NCBI GenBank assembly: GCA_005798285.1
Contig: SYKE01000059.1
Span: 1-52,398, forward strand
Direction: 5' to 3'
DNA length: 52,398 nucleotides
Source: Actinomycetota bacterium
GTDB taxonomy: Bacteria > Armatimonadota > SYMT01
Shown piece after piece: positions 24,425-35,667 of the stretch (position 1 is the stretch's first letter; each line of letters starts with the position of its first letter). Below the pieces are notes generated by a model. The model had not been told where the DNA came from and made no database searches. It worked only from the letters and a program-made list of their open reading frames with translations. Both the position numbers and the translations under genes were made by a program.

Positions 24425-25885
24425 TCAGGCCAAAAGCGGCTTCACCACTTCCCCTTCGACATCGGTTAACCGGTAGTCGCGGCCCTGGAATCGGAAGGTG
24501 AGTCGCGTGTGATCCAGCCCCAGCAGATGCAGCAGAGTCGCCTGGAAATCATGCGCCGAAACCGGATCTTTCGCGACGTTGTAGCCAAAGTCGTCGGTCT
24601 CGCCATAGGTCAGGCCGGGTTTGATCCCACCGCCCGCCATCCAGAGCGAGAAGCAGCGCGGATGGTGGTCGCGCCCCCAGTTGCGTCGATCCTTGATGTC
24701 GCCCTGGAGGAAGGGTGTTCTCCCGAACTCTCCCCCCCAGATGACGAGGGTGTCGTCGAGCATACCGCGCTGCTTCAGGTCCTTGACGAGGGCGGCGGAT
24801 GGCTGGTCGGTGTCCTGGCACTGCACTTCCAACTGGTAGGTCAGGTTTCGGTGCTGATCCCAACCGGCATGCATCAACTGCACGAAGCGGACCCCGCGCT
24901 CCACAAGCCGTCGCGCCAGGAGGCAGTTGTAGGCGAAGCTGCCGGGGCGCCTCACATCGGGGCCGTACATCTCCAGCACGCTGCTCGGCTCCCGCGATAC
25001 GTCGGCCAACTCCGGCACCGAGGCCTGCATCTTGTAGGCGAGTTCATACTGTGAGATTCGCGTCGCGATCTCCGGATCTCCCTGACTCTTCAGACGGCTC
25101 TCATTCAGGCTCTTCAAGTCATCCAGGATCCCGCGCCGAACCTCGGAGCTCATGCCCTCGGGATTGGAGAGGTAGAGCACCGGGTCGCCGCTGCCGCGGA
25201 ACTTCACTCCCTGGAACCGGGACGGCAGAAAGCCGCTGCCCCAGTAGTAGTCGTAGAAGATCTGTCCGCAGGAGGCTTCCTTGTCGCGAGAGGTCATCAC
25301 CACGTACGCCGGCAGTTCCTGGGTCTCCGCGCCGAGACCGTAGGAGAGCCATGCACCCATGCTGGGCCGGCCCGGCAGCTCCGATCCCGTGAGGAAGTGG
25401 GTGATCCCAGGCGCATGGTTGATGGCGTTGGTGAACATCGACCGAACGATGCAGATGTCGTCGGCGATCGATGCGGTGTGCGGCATGAAGCTGGAAAGCC
25501 ACTGCCCGCTTTGACCGTGACGTTTGAACTCCGTGATGTTCGGGAGCAGCGGTTTGGATGTCTGTCCCTGGGTCATGGTGCTGAGCCGCTGACCGCCCTG
25601 AACCGACGGCGGAATCTCCTGTCCCATCATCTCGGTGAGCTTCGGCTTGTAGTCGAAGAGATCGACGTGGGTCGGGGCGCCGTTCTGGAACAGGTAAATG
25701 ACCCGCCTGGCCTTCGGCGTGTGATGGGAGAGCCCCTCGCCGAGTGCGGATCCGGGCGCGGCCGAAGCCTCGCCGCCGAGAAGCGAAGCGAGCGCGGCGG
25801 AGCCGAGGCCCCAGGCGCCCCGTCCGAAGAGAGCGCGGCGGGTCAACTGCGCGGAGAGTTCGAGAGTCATGGGGTTTCGGTTCAT
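24425..25885 (-). CDS. Second DUF1501 protein, Tat-exported
   Basis: The 486-residue protein has LTRRALFGRGAWGLGSAALA at the N-terminus (Tat-type twin Arg plus hydrophobic stretch, cleavage near ASAAPG). Family motifs are VIYLFQNGAPTHVDLFDYKP, CIVRSMFTNAINHAPGITH, LVERGVRFVQLMHAGWDQH and DTLVIWGGEFGRTPFLQ. It is only distantly related to the neighbouring DUF1501 protein, so this is an old pair. It sits 20 bases after the upstream DUF1549/DUF1553 gene and 35 bases before the second DUF1501 gene. The operon therefore holds two DUF1549-DUF1501 modules. Confidence 0.92.
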   Translation of the reverse strand: MNRNPMTLELSAQLTRRALFGRGAWGLGSAALASLLGGEASAAPGSALGEGLSHHTPKARRVIYLFQNGAPTHVDLFDYKPKLTEMMGQEIPPSVQGGQRLSTMTQGQTSKPLLPNITEFKRHGQSGQWLSSFMPHTASIADDICIVRSMFTNAINHAPGITHFLTGSELPGRPSMGAWLSYGLGAETQELPAYVVMTSRDKEASCGQIFYDYYWGSGFLPSRFQGVKFRGSGDPVLYLSNPEGMSSEVRRGILDDLKSLNESRLKSQGDPEIATRISQYELAYKMQASVPELADVSREPSSVLEMYGPDVRRPGSFAYNCLLARRLVERGVRFVQLMHAGWDQHRNLTYQLEVQCQDTDQPSAALVKDLKQRGMLDDTLVIWGGEFGRTPFLQGDIKDRRNWGRDHHPRCFSLWMAGGGIKPGLTYGETDDFGYNVAKDPVSAHDFQATLLHLLGLDHTRLTFRFQGRDYRLTDVEGEVVKPLLA

Positions 25886-25905
25886 TCGAATCAGCCTCCG
25901 AGCCG

Positions 25906-28266
25906 TTACTCGCGGGTGATGACCTCATCCAGGTTCATCAGGAGAGAACAGAGTCCGGTCCACGCCGCGTGCTCCGCCGCGGGCAGGTTCCGATCGCGGG
26001 GAGACTCGCCCACGGCCAGGAGCTTCTCCGCCGCCTGCGGGTTGTCGGCGTACTGCGCCTTGAGACGCTGCAGCCGCCCGAGTAAGGTGCGGGTTTCAAA
26101 CGGGGTCGGCTTGCGGCCTGTGGCCATCCGGAATGCACGCCGGATGTGAGCTTCGTCGGTGTCGGGATCGCGCAGTACCCGCTGCCCCAGCGCCCGGGCG
26201 GCCTCGACAAACGTCACGTCATTCAACAGAGTGAGCGCGTGCAGCGGCGTGTTGGTTCGGCTCTGGCGCACCGTGCACGTCTGCCGCGCGGCGGAGTCGA
26301 AGAAAAGCGTGGGGCCGACGATGCGCCGCCAGAAAGTGTAGAGGCTCCGGCGGTAGAGTTTCTCGCCGTGGTCCTGCTCATACTGGATCTTGCCGAACGT
26401 GGCCTCTTCCCACACGCCGGCAGGCTGGTAGGGCTTCACGGACGGACCGCCCTGCTTCTCCACGAGCAGCCCACCGATGGCCAGCGCCTGATCACGCAGC
26501 GCGGCGGACGACAGCCGGAAGCGCGGGCCACGGGCGAGGAGCAGGTTCTCCGGATCCCGCTCTCGGAGTTCTGGCGTGACGGCCGAACTCTGACGGTAGG
26601 CCCGGCTGGTGACCATCAAACGGTGCATCGCCTTCACATTCCAGCCGGAGCGCCGGAACTCGCAGGCCAGCCAGTCCAACAGCTCCGGGTGGGTGGGCCG
26701 CTCGCCCTGCACGCCGAAGTCCTCGGGGGTACGCACCAATCCGGTTCCGAAGAAGAGCTGCCAGTAGCGGTTGACCGCCACCCGTGCGGTAAGTGGATTC
26801 TCGGGACTCACCAGCCAGCGGGCGAGAGCGAGGCGATTGGGCTGGGCGCCCTCCGGCAGCTTCCCGAGAGCCGCCGGGACCCCGAAGCTCACCTTCTCGC
26901 CGGGCCGGGTGTAGATGCCTCGGGTCAGCACGAACGTGTCTCTCGGCTGCGGCCGGTCCTCCATCACCATGACTTCGGTGACTTCGTTCTCGGCCGCGGC
27001 AACCGCCTTTCTCGCGGCATCCACGCGCTCTTTGGCCTTCGCGGCATCGGCCGCCGAGAGGCCCCGGGCCTCTCGCTCGGCGGTTTGAAGGGCGGCGCGA
27101 AGACGCTCGATCTTCGCAGACTGATCGGGGGTGGGGAGCTTCAGCACCGGGTTCGCCTGCCCGTTTCGATCCACCGCTCCCGTCTCGGTAACCTGATTGA
27201 AGAAGGCGAAGAGCTGGTAGTAGTCCTTCTGAGTGAAGGGATCGTACTTGTGATCGTGACAGCGGGCGCAGCCGAGCGTGAGACCGAGCCACACGGTTGA
27301 AGTGGTCTCAACCCGATCGAAGACGTAGTCGATGCGGGACTCTTCGGCAATCCGGCCGCCCTCGCCATTGAGCATGTGATTTCGGTGAAAACCGGTGGCC
27401 ACCCGCTGGTCCACCGCCGGGTTGGGCAGCAGGTCTCCGGCAATCTGCTCCACCGTGAACTGATCGAACGGCATGTTGGCGTTGAGGGCGCGGATCACCC
27501 AATCGCGCCAGGGCCACATGGTGCGGGTTCGATCCCCCTGATAGCCGTTGGTGTCGGCGTAGCGGGCCGCGTCCAGCCACTCCCATGCCATCCGCTCGCC
27601 ATAGCGCGGTGATGCGAGGAGGCGGTCGACCACCTTTTCATACGCGTCCGGAGAGCTATCCGCCAGAAACGCATCCACCTCCTCGAGAGTGGGGGGCAGC
27701 CCGGTCAGGTCGAGGGTTACTCGACGGATCAGAGTTTCCCGGCTCGCCTCGGACGAGGGCGAGAGTTTCTCCCGATGCAGCCTGTCCAGCACGAACCGGT
27801 CGATCGGGTTGGCGGACCAGCGCTCCCGGTTGGGGGAGGATTGGAGCGCCGGTAGTGGCGGCGCCGTGGGTGGGACCAGCGCCCAGTGGGTCTGGTACTT
27901 CGCTCCGGACGAGATCCAGCGCTTCAAGATTGAAAGTTCCGCCGGCGTGAGCGGCTTCTTGCCGGAGCCCGGGGGCGGCATGGTGTGCGCCGTCGCCCGC
28001 GCATAGATTCGGCTCTCGCCGGGTTTTCCGGGAGTCACTCCCCGCTTGCCATTCGGCATCACCGCAGTGGCGCCCTCGAACGTGTCCAATCGCAGCCCGG
28101 CCTGTCTCTTGCCGGCATCGAATCCGTGGCAGCTCAGGCACCGCGCAGCGAGCAATGGACGCACTTCGCGGTCGAAATCGACGGCGCTTCCCCGGTTTTG
28201 AACGGCCGCCCAGGCAGGAATGCCGAGAGCGACCAGCGTGGCGGACAGCAATGTCAGAGTGCGCAT
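25906..28266 (-). CDS. PSCyt1-DUF1549-DUF1553 planctomycete-type cytochrome protein
   Basis: I chose ATG 28266, giving 786 residues with an immediate signal peptide (MRTLTLLSATLVALGIPAWA); the open frame upstream lacks homologous sequence. A haem site CLSCH (43-47) lies in PSCyt1 (VRPLLAARCLSCHGFD). DUF1549 follows (TLIRRVTLDLTGLPPTLEEV, GCARCHDHKYDPFTQKDYYQ), then a coiled-coil insert near 370-410. DUF1553 completes the protein (TARVAVNRYWQLFFGTG, VTSRAYRQSS). This is the first gene of a five-gene minus-strand set. The role is probably extracytoplasmic electron transfer coupled to carbohydrate or sulfo-sugar processing, inferred from genomic context in related phyla. Confidence 0.92.
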   Translation of the reverse strand: MRTLTLLSATLVALGIPAWAAVQNRGSAVDFDREVRPLLAARCLSCHGFDAGKRQAGLRLDTFEGATAVMPNGKRGVTPGKPGESRIYARATAHTMPPPGSGKKPLTPAELSILKRWISSGAKYQTHWALVPPTAPPLPALQSSPNRERWSANPIDRFVLDRLHREKLSPSSEASRETLIRRVTLDLTGLPPTLEEVDAFLADSSPDAYEKVVDRLLASPRYGERMAWEWLDAARYADTNGYQGDRTRTMWPWRDWVIRALNANMPFDQFTVEQIAGDLLPNPAVDQRVATGFHRNHMLNGEGGRIAEESRIDYVFDRVETTSTVWLGLTLGCARCHDHKYDPFTQKDYYQLFAFFNQVTETGAVDRNGQANPVLKLPTPDQSAKIERLRAALQTAEREARGLSAADAAKAKERVDAARKAVAAAENEVTEVMVMEDRPQPRDTFVLTRGIYTRPGEKVSFGVPAALGKLPEGAQPNRLALARWLVSPENPLTARVAVNRYWQLFFGTGLVRTPEDFGVQGERPTHPELLDWLACEFRRSGWNVKAMHRLMVTSRAYRQSSAVTPELRERDPENLLLARGPRFRLSSAALRDQALAIGGLLVEKQGGPSVKPYQPAGVWEEATFGKIQYEQDHGEKLYRRSLYTFWRRIVGPTLFFDSAARQTCTVRQSRTNTPLHALTLLNDVTFVEAARALGQRVLRDPDTDEAHIRRAFRMATGRKPTPFETRTLLGRLQRLKAQYADNPQAAEKLLAVGESPRDRNLPAAEHAAWTGLCSLLMNLDEVITRE

Positions 28267-28579
28267 AAGTAGGATCTCGTTGGGGCGGCCGCCGGAGCGG
28301 GTGGCTTCCGGCTCACGAGCAGAGTTCGGGTTCGATCCACCCGAGATCCTCTTCATCGGGGGCCTCCGCGGGTGCGCCGCCGGTTCTTCTCTGCTTCTTC
28401 AGAGGTTTCATCGAGGCTGACGGTTGCGTCGATCTGGCTTTATCAAAGCCCCGCGAGTAGGCCCGTGTAGGAGAGGCTGCGGACCACGGTGTATCTTCCA
28501 GTCGGCCCTCCGGGCAGACCGGCAGCGCGGTGTAGCGCTCGGCCCCCGGAGATCGGCGCAGATCGAACTGCTTCACACC
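28267..28579. other. Divergent region between the cytochrome operon and the lactate permease
   Basis: These 313 bases hold no well-supported gene. A minus-strand frame ending at 28313 could encode a short Lys- then Asp/Glu-rich peptide (MKPLKKQRRTGG to DLGWIEPELCS, ATG 28411). It has no ribosome-binding site and is not called. No clear promoter motif was recognised for either direction. Confidence 0.4.
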
Positions 28580-30259
28580 ATGTTTACCCAGATCTATGAT
28601 CCGCTCGGCAACGCCATTCTCTCGACCCTGGTGGCGTCACTGCCGGTGGTGGTGCTGTTCTATCTTCTGGTCGTCAAGGAGATCCTGGCGCCCTACGCAG
28701 CGGCGGCCGGAGCGGCGGCGGCGCTGCTGATTGCCGTTCTGGTCTACAAGATGCCGCCCGCCATGGCGGGGATGTCCTTTGTCAGCGGCGCCCTCTTCGG
28801 GTTGATCCCCATCTGCTGGACCATCTTCAACGCGATGTTTCTTTACAACATCACCGTGGAGACCGGGAAGTTTGATGAGATCAAGGACTCCATCGCCGGG
28901 CTCTCCGCCGATCACCGACTGCAGGCGATTCTAATCGGGTTCTCCTTCGGCGCCTTCCTCGAGGGGGCCGCCGGGGGCGGGACGCCGGTCGCCATTTGTG
29001 CCGCCATGATGGTGGGTCTGGGCTTCAATCCGTTCCTGGCGGCGTGCCTTTGCCTCATCGCCAACACCTCGCCGGTGGCGTACGGCGGGTTCGGCACCCC
29101 CATCCTGACGCTGGAGGCGGCCACGGGGATCAAGGCCGAGACGCTGAGCAAGATGGCCGGCAATCAGCTCCCGATCCTCTCGTTCATCGTCCCGCTCTGG
29201 CTCGTTCGCTGCATGTGCGACTGGAAGTCCACCCGAGAGGTGCTCCCGGCCGTGCTGGTCTCCGGCGGCACCTTTGCCGTCGCGCAGTTCTTCTTCGCGC
29301 ACTCCCCACAGTTCCCTCTGACCGACATTGCGGGCGGTCTGATCTCCCTCGTGCTGACCGCGGTGTTTCTGAATTTCTGGAAGCCCAAAACCATCTGGCG
29401 GTTCGAGACCCACGGAAGGGATGCCGATCCGGCCCTGGCGGAGCAGTTCCTGCACACGCCGAAGATGAAGGGCCGAAAAGTGCTGTCGGCGTGGGTGCCC
29501 TACATCGTGCTCTGCGTTCTGATGGTCTTCATCGGAGTCACCAACGGTCAGGAGAAGAACCTCGACAAGCTGTCGTTCGGTCCGATCAAGACCTACTACG
29601 CCATCCCGATGTCGGGTCTCGACGGCAGGGTGCAGCGCACTCCGCCGGTGGTGGAAGAAGGGGCGAAGCCGGAGAAGGCGGTGTTCGACTTCAAGTGGCT
29701 CACGACGCCCGGAACCTCGGTGCTGTTCACCTGGTTGATGATGATCCCGATTCTGAAGCTGAACGGGGCCCAACTCGGCCGAATCTCTCGCAAGACCGTG
29801 CAGCAGATGTCGATCCCGATTCCCACCATCGTCTGCATGATCGGGCTGGCCTACACCACCCGGTATGCGGGCCTGGATGCGACGCTGGGTCTCGCGTTTG
29901 CGTCGACGGGCGTCGCCTATCCGTTCTTCGCCGCGATGCTGGGCTGGTTGGGCGTGTTCCTCACCGGGACCGATGCCGGCAGCAACGCTCTCTTCGGGAG
30001 CCTGCAGAAGATCACCGCGATGCAGTTGGGTCTGAATCCCATCCTCATCTGCACCGCGAACTCAACCGGCGGCGTGATGGGCCAGATGATCGACGCGCAG
30101 AGCATCTGCGTAGCCACCGCCGCCACGGAAACGATCGGCACGGAGGCGAAGATCTTCCGCTTCGTGGTCTGGCACAGTGTGGCGCTGGCGGCCATCGTGG
30201 GCGTCATTGTGCTGGCGCAGGCCTACGTGCCGCCGTTCACGTTGATGGTGCCGAAGTAA
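28580..30259 (+). CDS. lctP: L-lactate permease family transporter
   Basis: I chose ATG 28580, giving 559 residues, the usual length of LctP/LldP/GlcA permeases. The protein has about twelve or more membrane spans and the family motifs FGAFLEGAAGGGTPVAI, LIANTSPVAYGGFGTPI, FLTGTDAGSNALFGSLQ and NSTGGVMGQMIDAQSICVA. Members import lactate or glycolate with protons. It stands alone between two minus-strand operons and is closed by a hairpin terminator. The GlcF-like iron-sulfur protein at 36895 could use the imported 2-hydroxy acid, but no GlcD/LldE partner is seen nearby. Confidence 0.95.
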   Translation: MFTQIYDPLGNAILSTLVASLPVVVLFYLLVVKEILAPYAAAAGAAAALLIAVLVYKMPPAMAGMSFVSGALFGLIPICWTIFNAMFLYNITVETGKFDEIKDSIAGLSADHRLQAILIGFSFGAFLEGAAGGGTPVAICAAMMVGLGFNPFLAACLCLIANTSPVAYGGFGTPILTLEAATGIKAETLSKMAGNQLPILSFIVPLWLVRCMCDWKSTREVLPAVLVSGGTFAVAQFFFAHSPQFPLTDIAGGLISLVLTAVFLNFWKPKTIWRFETHGRDADPALAEQFLHTPKMKGRKVLSAWVPYIVLCVLMVFIGVTNGQEKNLDKLSFGPIKTYYAIPMSGLDGRVQRTPPVVEEGAKPEKAVFDFKWLTTPGTSVLFTWLMMIPILKLNGAQLGRISRKTVQQMSIPIPTIVCMIGLAYTTRYAGLDATLGLAFASTGVAYPFFAAMLGWLGVFLTGTDAGSNALFGSLQKITAMQLGLNPILICTANSTGGVMGQMIDAQSICVATAATETIGTEAKIFRFVVWHSVALAAIVGVIVLAQAYVPPFTLMVPK

Positions 30260-30289
30260 CCTCCCGCGGAACGGACCAGACGCCAAACG

Positions 30290-30327
30290 AGGGGAGAGCC
30301 GGCTTAGATGTCGTGTCTCCCCTTTTT
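30290..30327 (+). terminator. Rho-independent terminator of the lactate permease
   Basis: Eight-base arms aggggaga (30290-30297) and tctcccct (30316-30323) enclose an 18-base loop and are followed by tttt. It starts 31 bases after the permease stop and ends 40 bases before the minus-strand DUF1552 stop. Confidence 0.75.
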
Positions 30328-30366
30328 GTCTTGTTGGGAATGGCGTGTGTGGAGCGAGCCGGCCGC

Positions 30367-31724
<1,358 letters not shown>

Positions 31725-31728
<4 letters not shown>

Positions 31729-34229
31729 CGAACTCCTCGTCTCATCTGAAATGCCGGGCTCCGGACGATTTCCAGCACCAGACTGTGGAAGCGGTACCCC
31801 TGGGACGCCGTACGGGTCGCAATGGTTTCTACGGTCCGTCGGTCGTACCGCTCCAGACCCCGTCCCAGGGCATAGGTGAGCATTTTCTCGGAGACACAGC
31901 GAGCGAATGCTTGCCGATCGGTGAGCAGTACGGCCTTGAGCTCGGCCGCCGAGCGAATCTTCCGGCCGTCGGGCAGTGATGCTTCGGTGTCGATCGGCAG
32001 CCCGGCATCTTCGGTGCGCCACGAGCCGATGGCGCTGAAGTTCTCCAGCGCAAACCCGAGCGTGTCCATCCGAGCGTGACACGAGGCGCACGTGGGATTG
32101 GTCCGGTGGATCTCGAGCTGCTTGCGCAGCGATGCGGGGCCGGTCAGCTTCACCTGCTCCAGAGATGGCACGCCGGGCGGCGGCGGGGGCGGCGGAGCAT
32201 TCAGGATGTTCTCCAGAATCCACTTGCCGCGCAAGACCGGGGAGGTGCGGGTGGCGTACGAGGAAACGGTCAGCACGCTGGCCTGGGTCAGGATTCCGCC
32301 CCGCTGGCTCCCAGCGAGGGATACCCGGCGGAACTCAGGTCCCCGCACACCCGGCACGCCGTAGAACCGGGCCAGCCGTTCGTTGAGGTAGCTGTAGTCG
32401 CTATCGAGCAACTCGAGCAGCGACCCGTTGTCGCGGATGAGCGCCTGCAGGTAGGTTTCGGTCTCCCGGCGCATCGAGGCTCGCAGGTAATCGTCGAACT
32501 CCGTGAAGCGCTGCCGATCCGGCTTCACCGACTCCAGTTTGCGGATTTCGAGCCACTGTCCGGCAAAGTTTTCCACGAGCGCGGTTGCCTTCGGATCCGC
32601 CAGCATCCGCCGCACCTGCGCCGCAAGCACTTCGGGTTTCTTGAGCGAGCCATCCGACGCGGTTCGCAGGAGCGCGTCGTCGGGCATGCTGCTCCAGAGG
32701 AAGTAGGAGAGGCGGGACGCCAGCTCGTAGGAAGTGATTGGCGCGGAGGTTCCCTTCCCGGCGACCGGTCGGTCGTGCTCAATCTGGAACAGGAAGCGGG
32801 GGGAGGTCAGCAGGCTCTGAATCGCCAGACAGAGTCCTTCGTCGAAGGAGTCGCCTTGCTTTCGTGCCTCCGCAAAGAGACGGAGCGGCCGCTCCACTTC
32901 ATCGCGTGTGGCAGGCCTCCGGTAGGCTCGCGGCACGAGCGCGCCCAGGATCTTGCGCTCGCATCCCGACACGTGCTTGCCGACGGGATGTCCGCATACC
33001 AGCAGCCGAGCGCGGCTCTCGGCGGTGGGGCCCGTGCGGGCCTCATACGGGCCGGCGATCTGCACCACGCTGACACGCACCTCGTTGCCGGGGATCCGTT
33101 CTGCTCGCCGCATGGCGAAGCGACGCCGGATCTCTTCCGCCCGTTGGGGGGAGACGGTCGGCGGCAGCTTCAACTGGGGTCGCTCCGGCGGCTTGCGGCT
33201 GGACGGTTTGGGTCCGCCCATTTCCGCGGGAAGGCCCTCGAAGAATCGCGGGATCCCGATGGCCAGGGTGTGTTCCCCCGCCTTCAGCCGGATGCGGAAC
33301 TCGACGGTCTTCCCGGAGAATTCCAGGCGGTCCGGCTCGAACGAGGCCTGACCGAGCGGATCGAGCAGTCGGGTCTCGACTTCCTTGCCATCCACCCACA
33401 GGGTGAACGAAAGTCCCTCCGAGCCGCCCGGCCGAGAGCCGCCGAGGGCGACGCGGATCAGGTACTCGGCCTCCACCGAGAATCGGTGGGTGAGGTGCCC
33501 GGCGTTGGGCAGCGACAGCCCCGTGAGATCGTAGTCGGCGGGAATGTCGAAGCTCGGGCTCACCGGCCGGCTGGAAGGGCGGATCTCAACCAGGGTCGGC
33601 TTAAGCTTCTCCGGTCCGAAAACAGCGGCACGGGCCACCTTCTCCGCCGCCGACAGATAGCGCTCCATCAACACCGGGGAAAGGGAGAGCGCGTCGCCGA
33701 TGTTGTCGAAGCCGTAGCCGGAGTCGTCCTGCGGAAAATCGTCGGCGGGGCGAATGTCGACGCCGAGGAGGTCGCGGACGGTGTTGTTGTAAGCGGCCCG
33801 GTTCAGGCGACGCGCCGTCACGCGACCGGGATCCACCGGAGAGGCGCTCTCGGCCGCGCGGACCGCCCGTTCAATCTGCTCGGCGGCGGTGTGGGCTTCG
33901 GCGGTGGAGGATCTCGGCGCGCCCTTCGGGGGCATCTCGCCGGTCCGGATCTTGTGGGCGATCTTTTCCCAATTGTCCAGTTCGACCGAGGCGCCTGCAG
34001 GCGCGCGAAGGCGGAGGATGTTCAACCCGGCCGCCGCCTGAACGCCGTGGCACGAGCCGCAGTAGCGCTTTAGGTAGCCGGACGCGGGAGCGGCGGACGG
34101 CGGCGCGCTTCCTCGAACGGGACGGCTCTGAGAGGCGGCGAGGACGGCGGCAGGTCCGATCAGCGTGAGCGATCCCAGGAGGGCAGCGGCTCGCCGCCGA
34201 TCTCGTGCTTGAAGTTGGATCAGAAGCAT
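31725..34229 (-). CDS. Planctomycete-type cytochrome with DUF1587-DUF1595-DUF1592-DUF1588-DUF1585
   Basis: I chose ATG 34229, giving 834 residues with a signal sequence (AALLGSLTLIGPAAVLAASQ); the frame upstream of it is the shadow of the DUF1080 gene. A first haem site CGSCH is at 57-61. DUF1587 follows (LNRAAYNNTVRDLLGVDI). DUF1595/1592 follow (LVPRAYRRPATRDEV, ELASRLSYFLWSSMPDD). DUF1588 (TSPVLRGKWILENILNAPPP) leads to a second haem-like site CASCH, and DUF1585 closes the protein. It is a secreted multidomain cytochrome that pairs with the DUF1552 protein. DUF1080 lies just upstream. Confidence 0.92.
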
Positions 34230-34294
34230 GGTCACGGAGCCGCCTTCGGAGGAGGCCGGGAGAGGGCGGGAGCCGCTCTCCCGGAAGAGGTGCA

Positions 34295-35041
34295 TCAGGG
34301 AGTATCGTACCCCGTCAATGGCCGATACCAGATATTGCGGAATCGCACCGGGTTGCCGTGGTCCTGCAGCTTCAACGGGCCGACGGGTGGGTGCGGTTCG
34401 TAGATGCCGACCTTCTTGTGGCCGGTGGCGCCGATGAGCTCCCAGCGATGGTGCAGGAGCACCCCGTTGAGAATCACCGTAACGGCGGCGGGACGAACCA
34501 CCGTGTCTCCGTCGAACCGGGGCCCCTCCCAGATGATGTCGTAGCTCTGCCACTCGCCCGGCTTTCGCGAGGCATTCACAAGGGGTGGGGTTTGGCCGTA
34601 CAGCGCGCCTACCGTGCCGTCGGCGTAGGTCGGATTCTCGTAGCAGTCCAGCACCTGGATCTCGTAGATCCCCTGAAGGAACACGCCGCTGTTGCCGCGG
34701 CCCTGGCTGTCGCCGATGACGACCGCCGGAGCCATCCATTCCAGATGAAGCTGGCAATCGCCGAACTCGGCCAGGGTGCTGATGTCGCCGGTCTTCGCGA
34801 CCACCTCCATGTAGCCGTTTTCCACTTTCCATCCGGCCGGCCCGCCGTCGCGACTCTTCCATCCGTCGAGAGAGCTGCCGTCGAACAGCATTACCGCATC
34901 GGAGGGAGCCGGCAAAATACAGTCGGATGAGGGGGGCGCCCCGGGCGTTACGATCCTGGGCTGCGGGCGATTGCAGTCATGGACGCGGTACGGCCAGTTG
35001 GTCAGGAAGGGAGTGTCATCGTAGCCGGGAAGCTGCGACAT
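34295..35041 (-). CDS. DUF1080 protein (3-keto-disaccharide hydrolase domain)
   Basis: The 248-residue protein starts at ATG 35041 behind ggaga. The concanavalin-like DUF1080 fold shows VMLFDGSSLDGWKSRDGGPA, AEFGDCQLHLEWMAP, GRGNSGVFLQGIYEIQVLD, WQSYDIIWEGPRF and VGPLKLQDHGNPVRFRNIWY. Members hydrolyse 3-keto-glycosides or bind sugars. No signal peptide is visible with this start; a longer form starting at 35146 would not give a good one either. It lies 65 bases before the cytochrome gene and probably belongs to the same carbohydrate-degradation set. Confidence 0.88.
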   Translation of the reverse strand: MSQLPGYDDTPFLTNWPYRVHDCNRPQPRIVTPGAPPSSDCILPAPSDAVMLFDGSSLDGWKSRDGGPAGWKVENGYMEVVAKTGDISTLAEFGDCQLHLEWMAPAVVIGDSQGRGNSGVFLQGIYEIQVLDCYENPTYADGTVGALYGQTPPLVNASRKPGEWQSYDIIWEGPRFDGDTVVRPAAVTVILNGVLLHHRWELIGATGHKKVGIYEPHPPVGPLKLQDHGNPVRFRNIWYRPLTGYDTP

Positions 35042-35185
35042 GAGGGGTAGTTCTCCGGGCCGTGGACCCCTCAGCAGCGAGGGGACGGCAAGCGTGGGGG
35101 TCAGTGCGCGCCCTGTCGGGGAGATTCGACTGAGCGTCCGCCGCATCCTGCGACCAAGTTCCGAGAGGCGGGATGATGTCTCCGA

Positions 35186-35578
35186 CTAAACGCCGGACGC
35201 TCCCTCGGCGGGCTCGCGAAACACTTCCTTCACGGCTTGAAGGAGTTGTATCGGGCTGAATGGCTTCGGAAGGTACAGGTCGGCTCCCGCTCGCTGGGAG
35301 TGGAAGACGTCCTCATCCCGAGATCTCGCGGTGAGGCAGATGACCTTGATAGCGGCAAATTCCGGCTTCGACTTGAGCTGGCGCAAGAACTCGAAGCCGT
35401 CCATCCGGGGCATGGTGATGTCCAGAATGACCAGATCGGGCAATTCAGCGGCCACCTTGTCGAGTCCATCAACGCCGTCGATTGCGGTAGACACACGATA
35501 TCCCGCACGCTCCAGGTTCAGCTGAACCAGGCGTCGGATTCCGGCCTCATCGTCGACGGTTAAGACATGCTTCGACAC
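35186..35578 (-). CDS. Stand-alone CheY-like response regulator
   Basis: The 130-residue protein is a single receiver domain. It has the acidic pair Asp9/Asp10, phospho-acceptor Asp53 (LVILDITMP), Thr83 and Lys105 (LPKPF). No output domain is attached, so it must signal by protein contact. No histidine kinase is encoded nearby. Confidence 0.95.
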   Translation of the reverse strand: MSKHVLTVDDEAGIRRLVQLNLERAGYRVSTAIDGVDGLDKVAAELPDLVILDITMPRMDGFEFLRQLKSKPEFAAIKVICLTARSRDEDVFHSQRAGADLYLPKPFSPIQLLQAVKEVFREPAEGASGV

Positions 35579-35667
35579 CTAATTAGCTCCCCAATGTCGA
35601 TCTAGCGCATCCACCGATAGTTGCAAGTGATAATAGCCCAGAAAGCGCCCGAAGTCCGAAACTCTCT

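Noticed and set aside
28313-28411. A 32-codon Lys- and acidic-rich minus-strand peptide
   Set aside because: No ribosome-binding site and low complexity. Kept only as a comment in the intergenic entry.
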